Shown: one piece after another, positions 19,905 through 29,239 of the stretch
Layout of the letters: the number at the start of each line of letters is the position of its first letter
Position numbering within the stretch: the stretch's first letter is position 1
From: Tardiphaga sp.
Lineage (GTDB): Bacteria; Pseudomonadota; Alphaproteobacteria; Rhizobiales; Xanthobacteraceae
Assembly: GCF_028290495.1 (NCBI RefSeq)
Contig: NZ_JAQGJT010000159.1
Location: 1 to 64,000 of the forward strand
Length of the DNA: 64,000 bases
Direction: 5' to 3'
Notes under the pieces: model-generated
Database searches by the model: none
Told to the model about the DNA's origin: nothing
What the model saw: the letters and a program-made list of their open reading frames with translations, nothing else
Program-made: the position numbers and the translations under genes

Positions 19905-20338
19905 TGGATGGCTCGCGCTTCGACGGCCGAGACGATGTGCGCCTTTGCCTGCTCCGCAGTCGGCTCACCTTCGAACCCGAGATCTTTGGCAAGCTTCACC
20001 TGGGTTTTCCAGTGCAGGGCCTGCCAGTCGTCCGGGATGTGAGGCCCGATCTCTCGGACCATCGTTTCCGTGATCTCGGCCTCTGCCGCCTGAAGCTGCT
20101 CGAGCCGAGCGACGCCGGGCTGAGCCGTCCACTCGGCAAGACTCTTGCTGCTCCGCCGGCTGAGGATGACGGCCATACAGCGGAGAGCAACCGCCGCCTC
20201 GGTCTGCGGCGCACTGCGCTCGAACGCTTCGCCCTGTTCCGGCCAAAGCTCGTGCGACGTCGATAGGTCGCTCTCATTGATGACGACAAAGCCATCGGGT
20301 GCGCTATCGCTTTTCACACGGACAGTCGGAACACGCAT
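19901..20338 (-). CDS. Hypothetical phage protein
   Basis: 145 aa, overlaps neighbour by 4 bp. Confidence 0.5.
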   Translation of the reverse strand: MRVPTVRVKSDSAPDGFVVINESDLSTSHELWPEQGEAFERSAPQTEAAVALRCMAVILSRRSSKSLAEWTAQPGVARLEQLQAAEAEITETMVREIGPHIPDDWQALHWKTQVKLAKDLGFEGEPTAEQAKAHIVSAVEARAIQ

Positions 20339-20400
20339 CGGGCAGTCTCCAATGGAAAGGGCCCTGGGGCCGAAGCCCCAAGGCAGTCAGGGAGGAACGG

Positions 20401-20850
20401 TTATTCGCGGCCCCAGCCGGCGCGGAGATAGTTGCCGACCATGTCTGGATGAACCCAGGTGTAGATCGGCTCCTTGCTATCCGCGGTTACCCGCGACAGC
20501 TTCACGGTCTGGTCGTCCTCATGGGTTGAGACACCGGCCGCGTATTCCGGGTTGGCGGGATCGTTGCCACGCTTCACGGCCCGATAGTCACCGGCGGGCA
20601 TATCGGGATCGGTGCCAACGGGCAGCACGATCTTGGCTTCTGCCACGCTGGTGTCGCCGTCGTCCCCGCCTTCCGGCTTCAGTTCGGCGGCTTTGGCCTT
20701 GGCGTCGTCAGCTTCCGCCGTGAGGCGATCGGCTTCGATCTGCTCCGGGGTCTTTTCCGGCTCATTGGCCTTTGCCTGCGCCTCCGCAGCTTCCGCGGCG
20801 AGACGGGTGGCTTCATCCTGGGCCTTCTCGGCTTCGGTTTTCTCGGTCAT
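20401..20850 (-). CDS. Hypothetical phage protein, acidic Ala/Glu-rich
   Basis: 149 aa directly downstream of major capsid gene. Confidence 0.5.
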   Translation of the reverse strand: MTEKTEAEKAQDEATRLAAEAAEAQAKANEPEKTPEQIEADRLTAEADDAKAKAAELKPEGGDDGDTSVAEAKIVLPVGTDPDMPAGDYRAVKRGNDPANPEYAAGVSTHEDDQTVKLSRVTADSKEPIYTWVHPDMVGNYLRAGWGRE

Positions 20851-20912
20851 GACGTGTCTTCCTGAATTGAATGAAGGGGATGGAGAGGCCGGCCTTGGCC
20901 AGCCTCAGTTCA

Positions 20913-22085
20913 TCAGCCGAGGAGCAGCGAGATGTGCTCCGGATTGGGCGCCGCGGTGCCCCATGCCAGACCGATCTCGAACTTGATCTGGTGGTACTGC
21001 TCGTACACACCCAGATCGAACGCGATGCCGGTGAAGGGATCGACGATCATCTGGTGAGCGCCCATGTCGCCGCGGGTGCCGTCCAGTTTGACTGGCAGCG
21101 CCGGCATGCGGGTGGCCAGCAGAAGGCCATCCTGGCTGAACGACACGTTCGGGGTGAACGAGTTGCCGATCGTCATCGCGGTCGCCGAGGCTGCGATCGC
21201 GACCTTGAGGCCCGGGCTCTGCAGCTTGATGGTGCCAGGAGCCGATACGCCCGACGCCACAACGTATTTGTTGGTGTCGCCAGCGAAGGTGACCACGTCA
21301 CCGACCTTCACCGTACCGGTGCCAGTGATCAGAGCGATTGACGTCGAGCCAATCGCGTAGCCGGCCGTGTCGGTCGTGTACGAGGCGCCCGTGCCCTTCA
21401 CGACAGCCTTGATGCCGGGCGAGTAGCCGATGTCGAAGCCTTCGACCGCACCGACCTTGCCGCGACGAAGCAGATCATCGGTGCCAGCCTCATTGACCTT
21501 GAACAGCACCGACTGCTTGCCGCGCAGGTTGGCCATGGCGCCGGAGTTGACGATCATGGCGCGCGGCAATGCCGGGGCGCCGTTTTCGTCGAGGATCTGC
21601 GCCTGAGCCGCGAAGTCGCTCAGATCTCCAGCCGTGCCGAAGGGGGCCGTACCGGCAGTGCCCGAAGCACGGGATGCGGCCTGATAAGCGGTGACGGCCA
21701 GATCCTGCTCGACCAGGTTCACCAGGGTTCGGAAGCCCTGCTGGAACTGCTGGCGCAGGATCGGAGGGAACGTCGGGCCGGCGTTGTTCAGCGCGAGCTG
21801 CTCTTCGCCGTTCCAGCGGATGTTGACGGACTTGGACCGGGTGATCTGCAGGTTGATCGAGCCGAGAATCTGATCGCCATCGTTCGGCGCGGTGACGCCG
21901 GGGACGATATCGACCGCATTGGCCTGCGGCACCGTAAACGCGGTGACGGTCTGGCCCAGTGCGGCGCTGGCAAAGTTGCCGTTGTCCTTCTGCACCGCGG
22001 GAGCGAAGCCGACGAATTCTCGGCTGACGCTGACCAGCGACTCATAGACCGGGGCGATAAGGCCGGCCGGGATCGTATTTGACAT
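20913..22085 (-). CDS. Major capsid protein, P22 coat protein (gp5)-like
   Basis: 390 aa; LVSVSREFVGFAPAVQKD...PQANAVDIVPGVTAPNDGDQI...ITRSKSVNIRWNGEE; between scaffold and adaptor genes. Confidence 0.8.
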   Translation of the reverse strand: MSNTIPAGLIAPVYESLVSVSREFVGFAPAVQKDNGNFASAALGQTVTAFTVPQANAVDIVPGVTAPNDGDQILGSINLQITRSKSVNIRWNGEEQLALNNAGPTFPPILRQQFQQGFRTLVNLVEQDLAVTAYQAASRASGTAGTAPFGTAGDLSDFAAQAQILDENGAPALPRAMIVNSGAMANLRGKQSVLFKVNEAGTDDLLRRGKVGAVEGFDIGYSPGIKAVVKGTGASYTTDTAGYAIGSTSIALITGTGTVKVGDVVTFAGDTNKYVVASGVSAPGTIKLQSPGLKVAIAASATAMTIGNSFTPNVSFSQDGLLLATRMPALPVKLDGTRGDMGAHQMIVDPFTGIAFDLGVYEQYHQIKFEIGLAWGTAAPNPEHISLLLG

Positions 22086-22232
22086 GATGATGCCCTTTCA
22101 GGGGATGGGTTGAAATGATGTTCAGGGGTTGAGCCATCCGGCCCGAACACCGATTCCCCATCCAGGGCGTCGGCTTACGTAAATGAGTGGGTGGCTTCGG
22201 CGATCGCATCCGCGTCACGCCGAAGCAGAATG

Positions 22233-23033
22233 TCAGTCGACCAGCGTCGGGATGTCCTTGCCGGTCATGGTGGCCGCCTGCTGCGCGGGTGAAAGCGCGT
22301 CGAAGGCTGCCTTGGTCATCGTCTTGCCGTTACCACCGCCGTTGCCGTTTGACGGGCGAGCGCCGGAGCCGGAATTGTTAGCGCCCTTCAGAATCTGATC
22401 CTTGTAGGCGTACGAGCCGACAAGGATTTCGAGTGCCTCGTCGAAGTCGGCCAACTCTCCCGGCTTCGAATGCGAGAATACCTTGTTGCCGGCGCTGTCG
22501 TAGGCAACGATCTTGCCTTCCTCGACCTTGAAGTTCTGCCCGAAACGGGCCTGAACCATATCGGCCGGGATCGCGAATTTATCCTGGATCAACTTCGATC
22601 GCGTGAAGCTGCCGCCGATCTTCTCACCGTAGAGATCGGTGCGGAGCCCGTCGCGCTCTTTCTCGACTGCTGAGATTTTCTCGGCCGACTGTTTCTGAGC
22701 AGCAGCGACCTGCTCCTCCGCCGCCTTGCGAGCCGCGGCCTTGATCTCTTCCACCTTGCCGGCGGACAGCAGCTTGGACTCGTCGATGTTCTTGGCGAGT
22801 TCGATCGCCTTGCGCGCAGCTTCCGGGTCTTCGATGCCCTCGAAGAGCTTCAGCTTCGTCTCGGCGGCTTCCTTGCCTTCACGATGGGCTTTGGCCTCGC
22901 CGTTCAGCCGAGCGATCGTAGCAACCGTCTGCGGCACGTCGAATGCGATCTCGGTGCCATCGTCCTTCACATAGACCGGCTTGCCGTCCTGCAAAACCGC
23001 CGCTTTGCCGTCTTCCGTGAGCTTAAGTTTCAT
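22233..23033 (-). CDS. Capsid scaffolding-like protein
   Basis: Ala/Glu/Lys-rich coiled coil; start set at MKLKLTEDGKAAVLQDGK (inside ORF 22233..23069); between portal and coat. Confidence 0.6.
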   Translation of the reverse strand: MKLKLTEDGKAAVLQDGKPVYVKDDGTEIAFDVPQTVATIARLNGEAKAHREGKEAAETKLKLFEGIEDPEAARKAIELAKNIDESKLLSAGKVEEIKAAARKAAEEQVAAAQKQSAEKISAVEKERDGLRTDLYGEKIGGSFTRSKLIQDKFAIPADMVQARFGQNFKVEEGKIVAYDSAGNKVFSHSKPGELADFDEALEILVGSYAYKDQILKGANNSGSGARPSNGNGGGNGKTMTKAAFDALSPAQQAATMTGKDIPTLVD

Positions 23034-23121
23034 GTGGTCCTCTGGGCATCCGCCCGGTAATGGGGACATCCGTCCCGGTGCGTCTGAGTCGCATCAGCGA
23101 CGCAGACAAAAGGTCAATACA

Positions 23122-23343
23122 ATGAGTGATGGATGGCAACCGATCAGCACCGCGCCGAAAACCGATGATCGCGTTCTTGTCATGGGCGGTACGTGGATTC
23201 GCGGGAACAGACAGCGAATTCCTCAGGCGTTCCCTTGTCTTGTTATTTGGGATGAGACCGAATGGTTGATCTGCGATAACGAAGGTCCGCGTGCGGTAGT
23301 CCATGGGCCTAAATATTGGATGGCAATACCGCCGGTTGGTTAG
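23122..23343 (+). CDS. DUF551-like small protein
   Basis: MSDGWQPISTAPKTDDRVLVMGGTW... signature; start at ATG 23122 within ORF 22981..23343. Confidence 0.7.
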   Translation: MSDGWQPISTAPKTDDRVLVMGGTWIRGNRQRIPQAFPCLVIWDETEWLICDNEGPRAVVHGPKYWMAIPPVG

Positions 23344-24868
23344 GTAGAACTTTCGGCCGCGTGCTAGGCTCGATGACCTCGCCCGTCACAGGATCAATCG
23401 CGACTTCTGCCGAAAGCCCCTGCTCTTCCTCGGCGAGCTGTTCCTCCTCGTCATCTGTGCTGAAGTTGTCGGACAGCACGCCGCGGCGCTGGAACTCTTG
23501 CTGAACCGTCTTCTTGGACAAGATGCCCTGGGCTTGAGACTTCAGCAGCGCGTCGAGCTCCGTTCCGGCTTCCATGTCGACGCCGAAGTCGGTGAAGATC
23601 TCGACCTCCGGTTCCTTTGACCCATCCGCCAACCATGCGACCGTGAACGTGAAGGCCTGCTCGAATGCATCCTTCAAACCCAGCGCCCATGCCTGAACTG
23701 CTGAATGGGCTTTCACCGATACGTTGGCCGTGGTGATCACGGTTAGGTTCGCGGTCGTCATCGGCTGCATCCCGAGGTCGCGCATATTCTTCTGAGTGGC
23801 ATCGAGATGCTCCATCAGCGTCTTAATCGATTCGGCCGACGGCTCGATAAACCGCCACTCACCGTGCTGACCGTTGCCGTCTGGAGGCGCGAACAGCACA
23901 CCGCGAGGACCAACCGGCACCCGGATAGCGACCGCTTTGCCGTCGTCACCGGGCATTGATCCGTTCACACCGTTGCCGGCCAGCATCGGATAGCAGGTCA
24001 ATTCCATGACCGACTTGAGGTTCGACTCCTGCTGATATTCCTCGACCTGCAGGTGCGCGATATCCCTCAGCGGCGGGCGCACCCTCCACGTCGATCCAAT
24101 GCGCTTACCCGTGATGAACGGCACCAGCGGGATGACGCCAATGGAGATCGGCGCTGGGCCCTCGATCGAGACCCACGTTACCTTGCCGCCAGCGTTAACC
24201 TGCTTCTCATAGACTTGATAGGTGGCCGGCTTATACGAGCCATCGGCTAGCTTGGCCCTGTCGAGCACCCGCACGCGACACCGCGTCACCTCGTCGAACG
24301 CCGATCGCTCGGTCACATCCTCCCGGATACGAGCGTGGATGAACGTCTCCACGCCATTGATAACGTCGCTGTAGACCGCGATCATCCGCTCGGCGGAGAT
24401 GTGCACCCAGTATGGCCGATACCCTGCGGCCTTCTCATCGGCAATTGAACGCGGCTTCTCCGTGACGGGTGCCTTGGTGTAATCGACCAGGATCCAGTCC
24501 ACGGCCTTGTCGAGCCCATACTGGAAGATCGTCGCACCGAAGACATGCAGGTTGTTGCCCTGCCCATCGATGTCCTCGCACAGATTCACAAGGGACTGAG
24601 CGGCCCCATCCTTGAGCTTCATCTCCTTGCTGAATGGCTTCGAGGCCAAGTTCTTCGAGACGTCACCGTAGATATTGGTGAAAGGCGCCGCCTTCCGACG
24701 ATGCGCGTAGTCGTTGGCCGTCTCATTCTCGAATTTCGGCAGATACTTTTCGCCAGCCGCCCGCATCGTTTCGGCACCGCCGTTGATGCACTCGATCATC
24801 TCCCAATAGGCGCTCATGGCCTGGTGGTCCGACGATGGATTGTCGGGCCCCTTGTCCTGGTCGGCCAT
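23309..24868 (-). CDS. Portal protein, DUF4055-like
   Basis: 519 aa; GGAETMRAAGEKYLPKFENETANDYAHRRKAAPFTNIYGDVSKNLASKPF. Confidence 0.8.
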   Translation of the reverse strand: MADQDKGPDNPSSDHQAMSAYWEMIECINGGAETMRAAGEKYLPKFENETANDYAHRRKAAPFTNIYGDVSKNLASKPFSKEMKLKDGAAQSLVNLCEDIDGQGNNLHVFGATIFQYGLDKAVDWILVDYTKAPVTEKPRSIADEKAAGYRPYWVHISAERMIAVYSDVINGVETFIHARIREDVTERSAFDEVTRCRVRVLDRAKLADGSYKPATYQVYEKQVNAGGKVTWVSIEGPAPISIGVIPLVPFITGKRIGSTWRVRPPLRDIAHLQVEEYQQESNLKSVMELTCYPMLAGNGVNGSMPGDDGKAVAIRVPVGPRGVLFAPPDGNGQHGEWRFIEPSAESIKTLMEHLDATQKNMRDLGMQPMTTANLTVITTANVSVKAHSAVQAWALGLKDAFEQAFTFTVAWLADGSKEPEVEIFTDFGVDMEAGTELDALLKSQAQGILSKKTVQQEFQRRGVLSDNFSTDDEEEQLAEEEQGLSAEVAIDPVTGEVIEPSTRPKVLPNQPAVLPSNI

Positions 24869-24871
24869 GCG

Positions 24872-26218
24872 CTATCTTCCGTAGGTGCCGAATAAGGGTT
24901 TGGGGGCGTCTGCGCCTAGCATCAATTCGGTCAGCGCCCAGACCAGCGCGTCCGCGCGATCTGGCGAGCCTTCGCCGACGTAGCCGTCCGGCGCCATCGA
25001 GCTCATCTGGTCTTCGAGATCAGGCAAAGTGCCGACGTGGCTGACCCTACCCTGTTCGTAAAGTGCGGCGACGGGCTCAGCCCGGACGATCTTGCCACGG
25101 CTTGCCGTAACCTCTTTGTAGCTAACCCTTGCGTCGATCGTCCGGATGACGTGTTCGACCATGGCCCCGCCGAAGTTGCGCTCTGCAACGATACGGTCGG
25201 CTTTGAATTCACGATATGCGGCGACGGATCGCTTGCCCCAGCCGTCCGGCGATAGCTTGCAAGTGCGATCGGCCAGAACGTAAGCCCGGCCATCGGCGCC
25301 CTTGCCGGCGACGACGATGCCTATGCTGTCGCCATCGTCGGACTGTCCCCGCGTGCCGGACGGATCGACCGCCACCACAACGCGGATCAGATCGGGCGCT
25401 ACGGCGACCCGTGAGCTGTCGATGCCCGGGATCACCTTGCCGTCGGGCGCGATCCTGTCCTCAAGCGACCAGAGAGCCCCGCTGACCTCGCTCGACCACT
25501 CGCCGGCCTCGAAGCGAACCCGCTTAGCGGCGGACATCGATTCGAGCACAGCGAAATATTCAGGCGGCAGGTTCCCAGCATTGTCTGCCGGATTAATCCT
25601 CATCTCCACGTAGTCGTCAGGACTCGGCAGCGCCTCTTTGGTCCCAGGCTTCACCTTCGCCCGGAATAGCTGATAGCTCCAGTGCAGCTTCGACGGCGGG
25701 TTGCAGTCGAAGTATGCCTTCAGGGTCAGATATTTCCGGCCCGTTGCCGCCGCGATCGGCGCTGCCAGCTCAGCTTTCTGCGCAAGGCGCGACATCGCCG
25801 TATCTACGGACGACCATGGAATCTGGCTGCTCTCATTGAAGTAGAGCGTGACGTATTCTTGCCCAAGGATCTTCTCGACGCGATCCTTGTCGTCCAGCCC
25901 GGCGATCCAGATCTGCGACCCGTTCGGCAGTTCAATGTAAAAGTCCGTCTTGTCGAACCGGACCGGCAAACCGGGGAAGCAGAGCTTCAATACCTTCGGC
26001 AGAGTGTCGGACCACACCGACGTTTTCACGTGGTTGAATCGAAATCGAAAGATAACGTGGCGTGAGTTCGGCGCATTAAGCGCCCGCTGAATAATTGCTC
26101 GGACCAATACGAACGTCTTGCCCGACCTCGACCCCCCGCGAAGCATGATGTTGCGGGCCGGCCCCGCTAGGAGGCGGTTAGCCTCGCGCTGCTTCGCCGT
26201 TAGCTGAAGGCCTGCCAT
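24872..26218 (-). CDS. terL: Terminase large subunit
   Basis: 448 aa; Walker A-like LRGGSRSGKTF, YVTLYFNESSQIP, nuclease-region AVDPSG. Confidence 0.9.
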   Translation of the reverse strand: MAGLQLTAKQREANRLLAGPARNIMLRGGSRSGKTFVLVRAIIQRALNAPNSRHVIFRFRFNHVKTSVWSDTLPKVLKLCFPGLPVRFDKTDFYIELPNGSQIWIAGLDDKDRVEKILGQEYVTLYFNESSQIPWSSVDTAMSRLAQKAELAAPIAAATGRKYLTLKAYFDCNPPSKLHWSYQLFRAKVKPGTKEALPSPDDYVEMRINPADNAGNLPPEYFAVLESMSAAKRVRFEAGEWSSEVSGALWSLEDRIAPDGKVIPGIDSSRVAVAPDLIRVVVAVDPSGTRGQSDDGDSIGIVVAGKGADGRAYVLADRTCKLSPDGWGKRSVAAYREFKADRIVAERNFGGAMVEHVIRTIDARVSYKEVTASRGKIVRAEPVAALYEQGRVSHVGTLPDLEDQMSSMAPDGYVGEGSPDRADALVWALTELMLGADAPKPLFGTYGR

Positions 26219-26221
26219 ATC

Positions 26222-26737
26222 TCACAGTTCGGCGTCCTCTGGCGAAACGACCAGGTTAAGGTTTCCAGAGTGCTCCACCCGATCGATGAACATGCCTAAA
26301 TGCTTGGCGATCTTCTCCAAGGCGGAGTTCTTGTCCCAGACCTTGATTTTGTGAACGTGCTCGACCTCGGTGTTGCCGTTGTCGTCTTTGCCGAGCGTTC
26401 GCGTTGTCACCTCGATCGAAGCAACCGAGGCCGCGAAATCATCCGACCAAGCCTGCGGATGCAGCAGCCGACCATCTGGCGTGAACGCGTTCCGGATATC
26501 CGATGTACCGAGCCTCACCAGTTCCTTGAGGACGCGAGCGACATCTATCTCAGCCCGTTCCGCACCCTTCGAGGTGAGTTCCGAGACGCGGTCTAAAATG
26601 CTTTGGTTTGCTTTAAGCGTGGCCGCATTGCCACGGTTCGCCTTGTAGCCTGCGGAGACATACGCCTCGTCAGCCGACTTTCCCAATGCGAGCGCTTGGG
26701 CGAACCTTTCGTGCTTCTGATTGGGGAGTACGGGCAT
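26222..26737 (-). CDS. terS: Terminase small subunit
   Basis: MPVLPNQKHERFAQALALGKSADEAYVSAGYKANRGNAATL...; directly upstream of terL. Confidence 0.8.
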   Translation of the reverse strand: MPVLPNQKHERFAQALALGKSADEAYVSAGYKANRGNAATLKANQSILDRVSELTSKGAERAEIDVARVLKELVRLGTSDIRNAFTPDGRLLHPQAWSDDFAASVASIEVTTRTLGKDDNGNTEVEHVHKIKVWDKNSALEKIAKHLGMFIDRVEHSGNLNLVVSPEDAEL

Positions 26738-27098
26738 GACTGTTTGATAGGACCCGTGTTGGTCAATATGGCTTTGGGTGGCCGGGAATTGGCGACGGAC
26801 CATCCCGACTGATTTGGAACCGGCCTACCGTGATATCCGGTTAGTGCAGACACGTTACCGTGCTGCGGCACCCAAACTTTAAGTTCTCGGCCGCCCATAT
26901 AGCTTGGCGCCGATCCGCTTCAATTCTTCTCTGTCCACCCATGACAGGCGGGGGTCATCGATCCTGGCAACAACAATGCCACCATCATGGAAGCCGTTGC
27001 GCTTCATGGCCTCGTAATCGGTCTCGCGGCCAATCTCACGCGTCGGGTAATTTGTGCGCAGGCTATGAAGCGTACCCACGATCAGACCCTGCCCGACA

Positions 27099-27794
27099 TC
27101 ATGCCGCGTCCTCACCGATTCCGAGCTTCGCCCTAAGACGAGCTTCCCTCTGCCACCTACGCTGCGCCCATGACAGGTCGCGCGTCTCCGGAAGGTCAGA
27201 GAGCGGCTCGGCGCGGTATGGGGGATGCACGACTGGCTGGGCTGCTTCGCTGCCTCTGCCGATCGTGTCATCAATACATGCCATAGAAGCGGGTAGTTGT
27301 GACATCCATTTTTCGGCAGGAAGCCGCAACAAAGTGCGTTCATTGTTTAGAGCAGCCGCTATCTGCTCAAAAGCGACAGTAAAGCGCCGATATGCAGTTC
27401 TGCGCACCCATCCGAAGTGACGGCATGCCTTGGCGAAAGACCGATTCGGCGTGATGGCGCAAAAGCTCCAGGTCCAGACGATCCGCCTGATCTTCTCATC
27501 CTTCAGGATCGAGACGGCCCACTTCTGGACCTCGTCGTACCGCGAGACAGCATCTGAGGTCGCAGACCCCTTTCCCTGCCAGTCCTTCAGATAACGTTGC
27601 CGGGCGTCCTCATCGTAAACGTGACGCCAGACGTGATCGTCGGGCTTCGTGGGGTCATCATCCCGCAGCTTTTGGAATGTCGGCCAGTAGGATTTGTCGA
27701 CCCCGGGCCGATCGACAGTGAAAAACTGCTCGGTCGAACAAGCCTCGAGAAAGCGAGCCATCACGATCGACCCCGTCCATTCGCCCTCAGCCAT
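27099..27794 (-). CDS. DUF6362-like phage protein
   Basis: 231 aa; GVDKSYWPTFQKL...DAVSRYDEVQKWA...RIVWTWSFC style. Confidence 0.55.
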   Translation of the reverse strand: MAEGEWTGSIVMARFLEACSTEQFFTVDRPGVDKSYWPTFQKLRDDDPTKPDDHVWRHVYDEDARQRYLKDWQGKGSATSDAVSRYDEVQKWAVSILKDEKIRRIVWTWSFCAITPNRSFAKACRHFGWVRRTAYRRFTVAFEQIAAALNNERTLLRLPAEKWMSQLPASMACIDDTIGRGSEAAQPVVHPPYRAEPLSDLPETRDLSWAQRRWQREARLRAKLGIGEDAA

Positions 27795-28219
27795 TAGATC
27801 AGCCTTTCCTGTTCGACCACTTGAAACCGTTCACCCAGCTTTGCCAGCAGCAGGGTGGCTATGGCGTCATGCGCAGCGACCACTCGCTTGTTCGGTTTGG
27901 CGCCCTCGTACATTGCGGCGATATCCGCCTCGTCCATCACGTCCAGAAACCCGCTGGCGTCGTTCCCATACCAGGTAGGGTTCTCGGCCATGATGCGAGA
28001 AATTGCCTTGATCACCGGTGCGACGAGAACATTCCGGTTGTTCCCGCTTTCGACGAGTACGGTCAGCACATCGCGGAGGTGGTTTTCGCTTTCCTCGCGG
28101 AGGATCTTGTCCAACGTGTTGCCTGCGGCCGTCTGCATTGGGGTGAATGGCCGGTGCTGCGCGGGATGAACCACGGAAATGCCGAGGTCGGCGCAGATTT
28201 GGGCAAGCTTCGGAGACAT
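27794..28219 (-). CDS. Hypothetical phage protein
   Basis: 141 aa, stop/start contact with downstream gene. Confidence 0.5.
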   Translation of the reverse strand: MSPKLAQICADLGISVVHPAQHRPFTPMQTAAGNTLDKILREESENHLRDVLTVLVESGNNRNVLVAPVIKAISRIMAENPTWYGNDASGFLDVMDEADIAAMYEGAKPNKRVVAAHDAIATLLLAKLGERFQVVEQERLI

Positions 28220-28967
28220 GCGGAGTCTTCCTCGATTTTGAATTGGTTATCGCAGTTCTAGCTATCTCTGTAGGGACTTCCTCTTCTTCTTTCTTACCTT
28301 CTGGCCTTCCTTCAACTGGGTGACTTATATTGACGCCGGCCAGACGAGCGGCCGCGCGGGTTGCGCGTCGCTTAGCGTTGTAACGGTCGCGGCGGGCCCG
28401 CTCTCGTCCGGCTTTGTCTAAGTCAATAGCTCCGGTCCGGCGCAGCCCAAGCTGCTGCCGCTCCGCATAAGTGAGATTCAAGATGGTGGCCCGCTCATCG
28501 GCAGTGTAGTGCCGCGGCGGGAGGTTCATGCAGTGATCGACCTCCGAGATCGCAAAGCCAAACTCCCGGGCATATTTGATGGCCTCTATGGCGTCGCCAC
28601 GGAGCCGCAGATCGTTTATCAGCAGCGCGAAGTGATTGGCGCTGACCGAGCGGCGATATCGGCAGACAGCCAGCGTCTCGCCGAAGAAATGATTGCGTAC
28701 CGCATAGGCGACGGGTGCCTTGGCTTTCGGCCGCTTCCGCTTTGGCTGCCAAGCAGCCATGCCGCAAACGCTTCTGACGTGATCCTTGATGGCAATTAGG
28801 TCGACGGCGTCCCGGAACACATGGATTCCGATATCATCCTCATTGATGAAAATGTGCAGGCTGCGGTCGTGCTTCTTCCCTGGAAAGGGGGCGGCAACGT
28901 GCGGCTTGGGACCGCGAACAACGCGGCCGCCGAGCGCCGATGCTATGGCCGCAAGCGATGGGGTCAT
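27867..28967 (-). CDS. Primase N-terminal-like phage protein, 3' boundary uncertain
   Basis: MTPSLAAIASALGGRVVRGPKPHVAAPFPGKKHDRSLHIFINEDDIGIHVFRDAVDLIAIKDHVRSVCG resembles phage primase zinc/leader domains; ORF overlaps the next gene by >350 bp. Confidence 0.5.
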   Translation of the reverse strand: MTPSLAAIASALGGRVVRGPKPHVAAPFPGKKHDRSLHIFINEDDIGIHVFRDAVDLIAIKDHVRSVCGMAAWQPKRKRPKAKAPVAYAVRNHFFGETLAVCRYRRSVSANHFALLINDLRLRGDAIEAIKYAREFGFAISEVDHCMNLPPRHYTADERATILNLTYAERQQLGLRRTGAIDLDKAGRERARRDRYNAKRRATRAAARLAGVNISHPVEGRPEGKKEEEEVPTEIARTAITNSKSRKTPHVSEACPNLRRPRHFRGSSRAAPAIHPNADGRRQHVGQDPPRGKRKPPPRCADRTRRKREQPECSRRTGDQGNFSHHGREPYLVWERRQRVSGRDGRGGYRRNVRGRQTEQASGRCA

Positions 28968-29239
28968 TCCGCAGCCTCTTGCAACGGCATGACGCCGATC
29001 TCGGCCGCTTCGACCTCTCTCATGAAATTGTCGACGCACCCTGGTGCCACGCTGTTGACCATGTTGATCGCCGCGCCGGGGGAAATCAGACCACGATCGA
29101 GAGCGATCCCGGCAGTGACGATCACCTCGTCGATCTGTTTCATGTTCCTGCTGATGGAGCGCAGGACCGCGAGCACAAAGGGTCGGTCTTCCGTCTTTCC
29201 GGGCTTCGTGGCGGGGGCGATGTACCGTGGCTTGTTCAT
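28964..29239 (-). CDS. Hypothetical phage protein
   Basis: 91 aa, 4-bp overlaps at both ends. Confidence 0.5.
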   Translation of the reverse strand: MNKPRYIAPATKPGKTEDRPFVLAVLRSISRNMKQIDEVIVTAGIALDRGLISPGAAINMVNSVAPGCVDNFMREVEAAEIGVMPLQEAAE

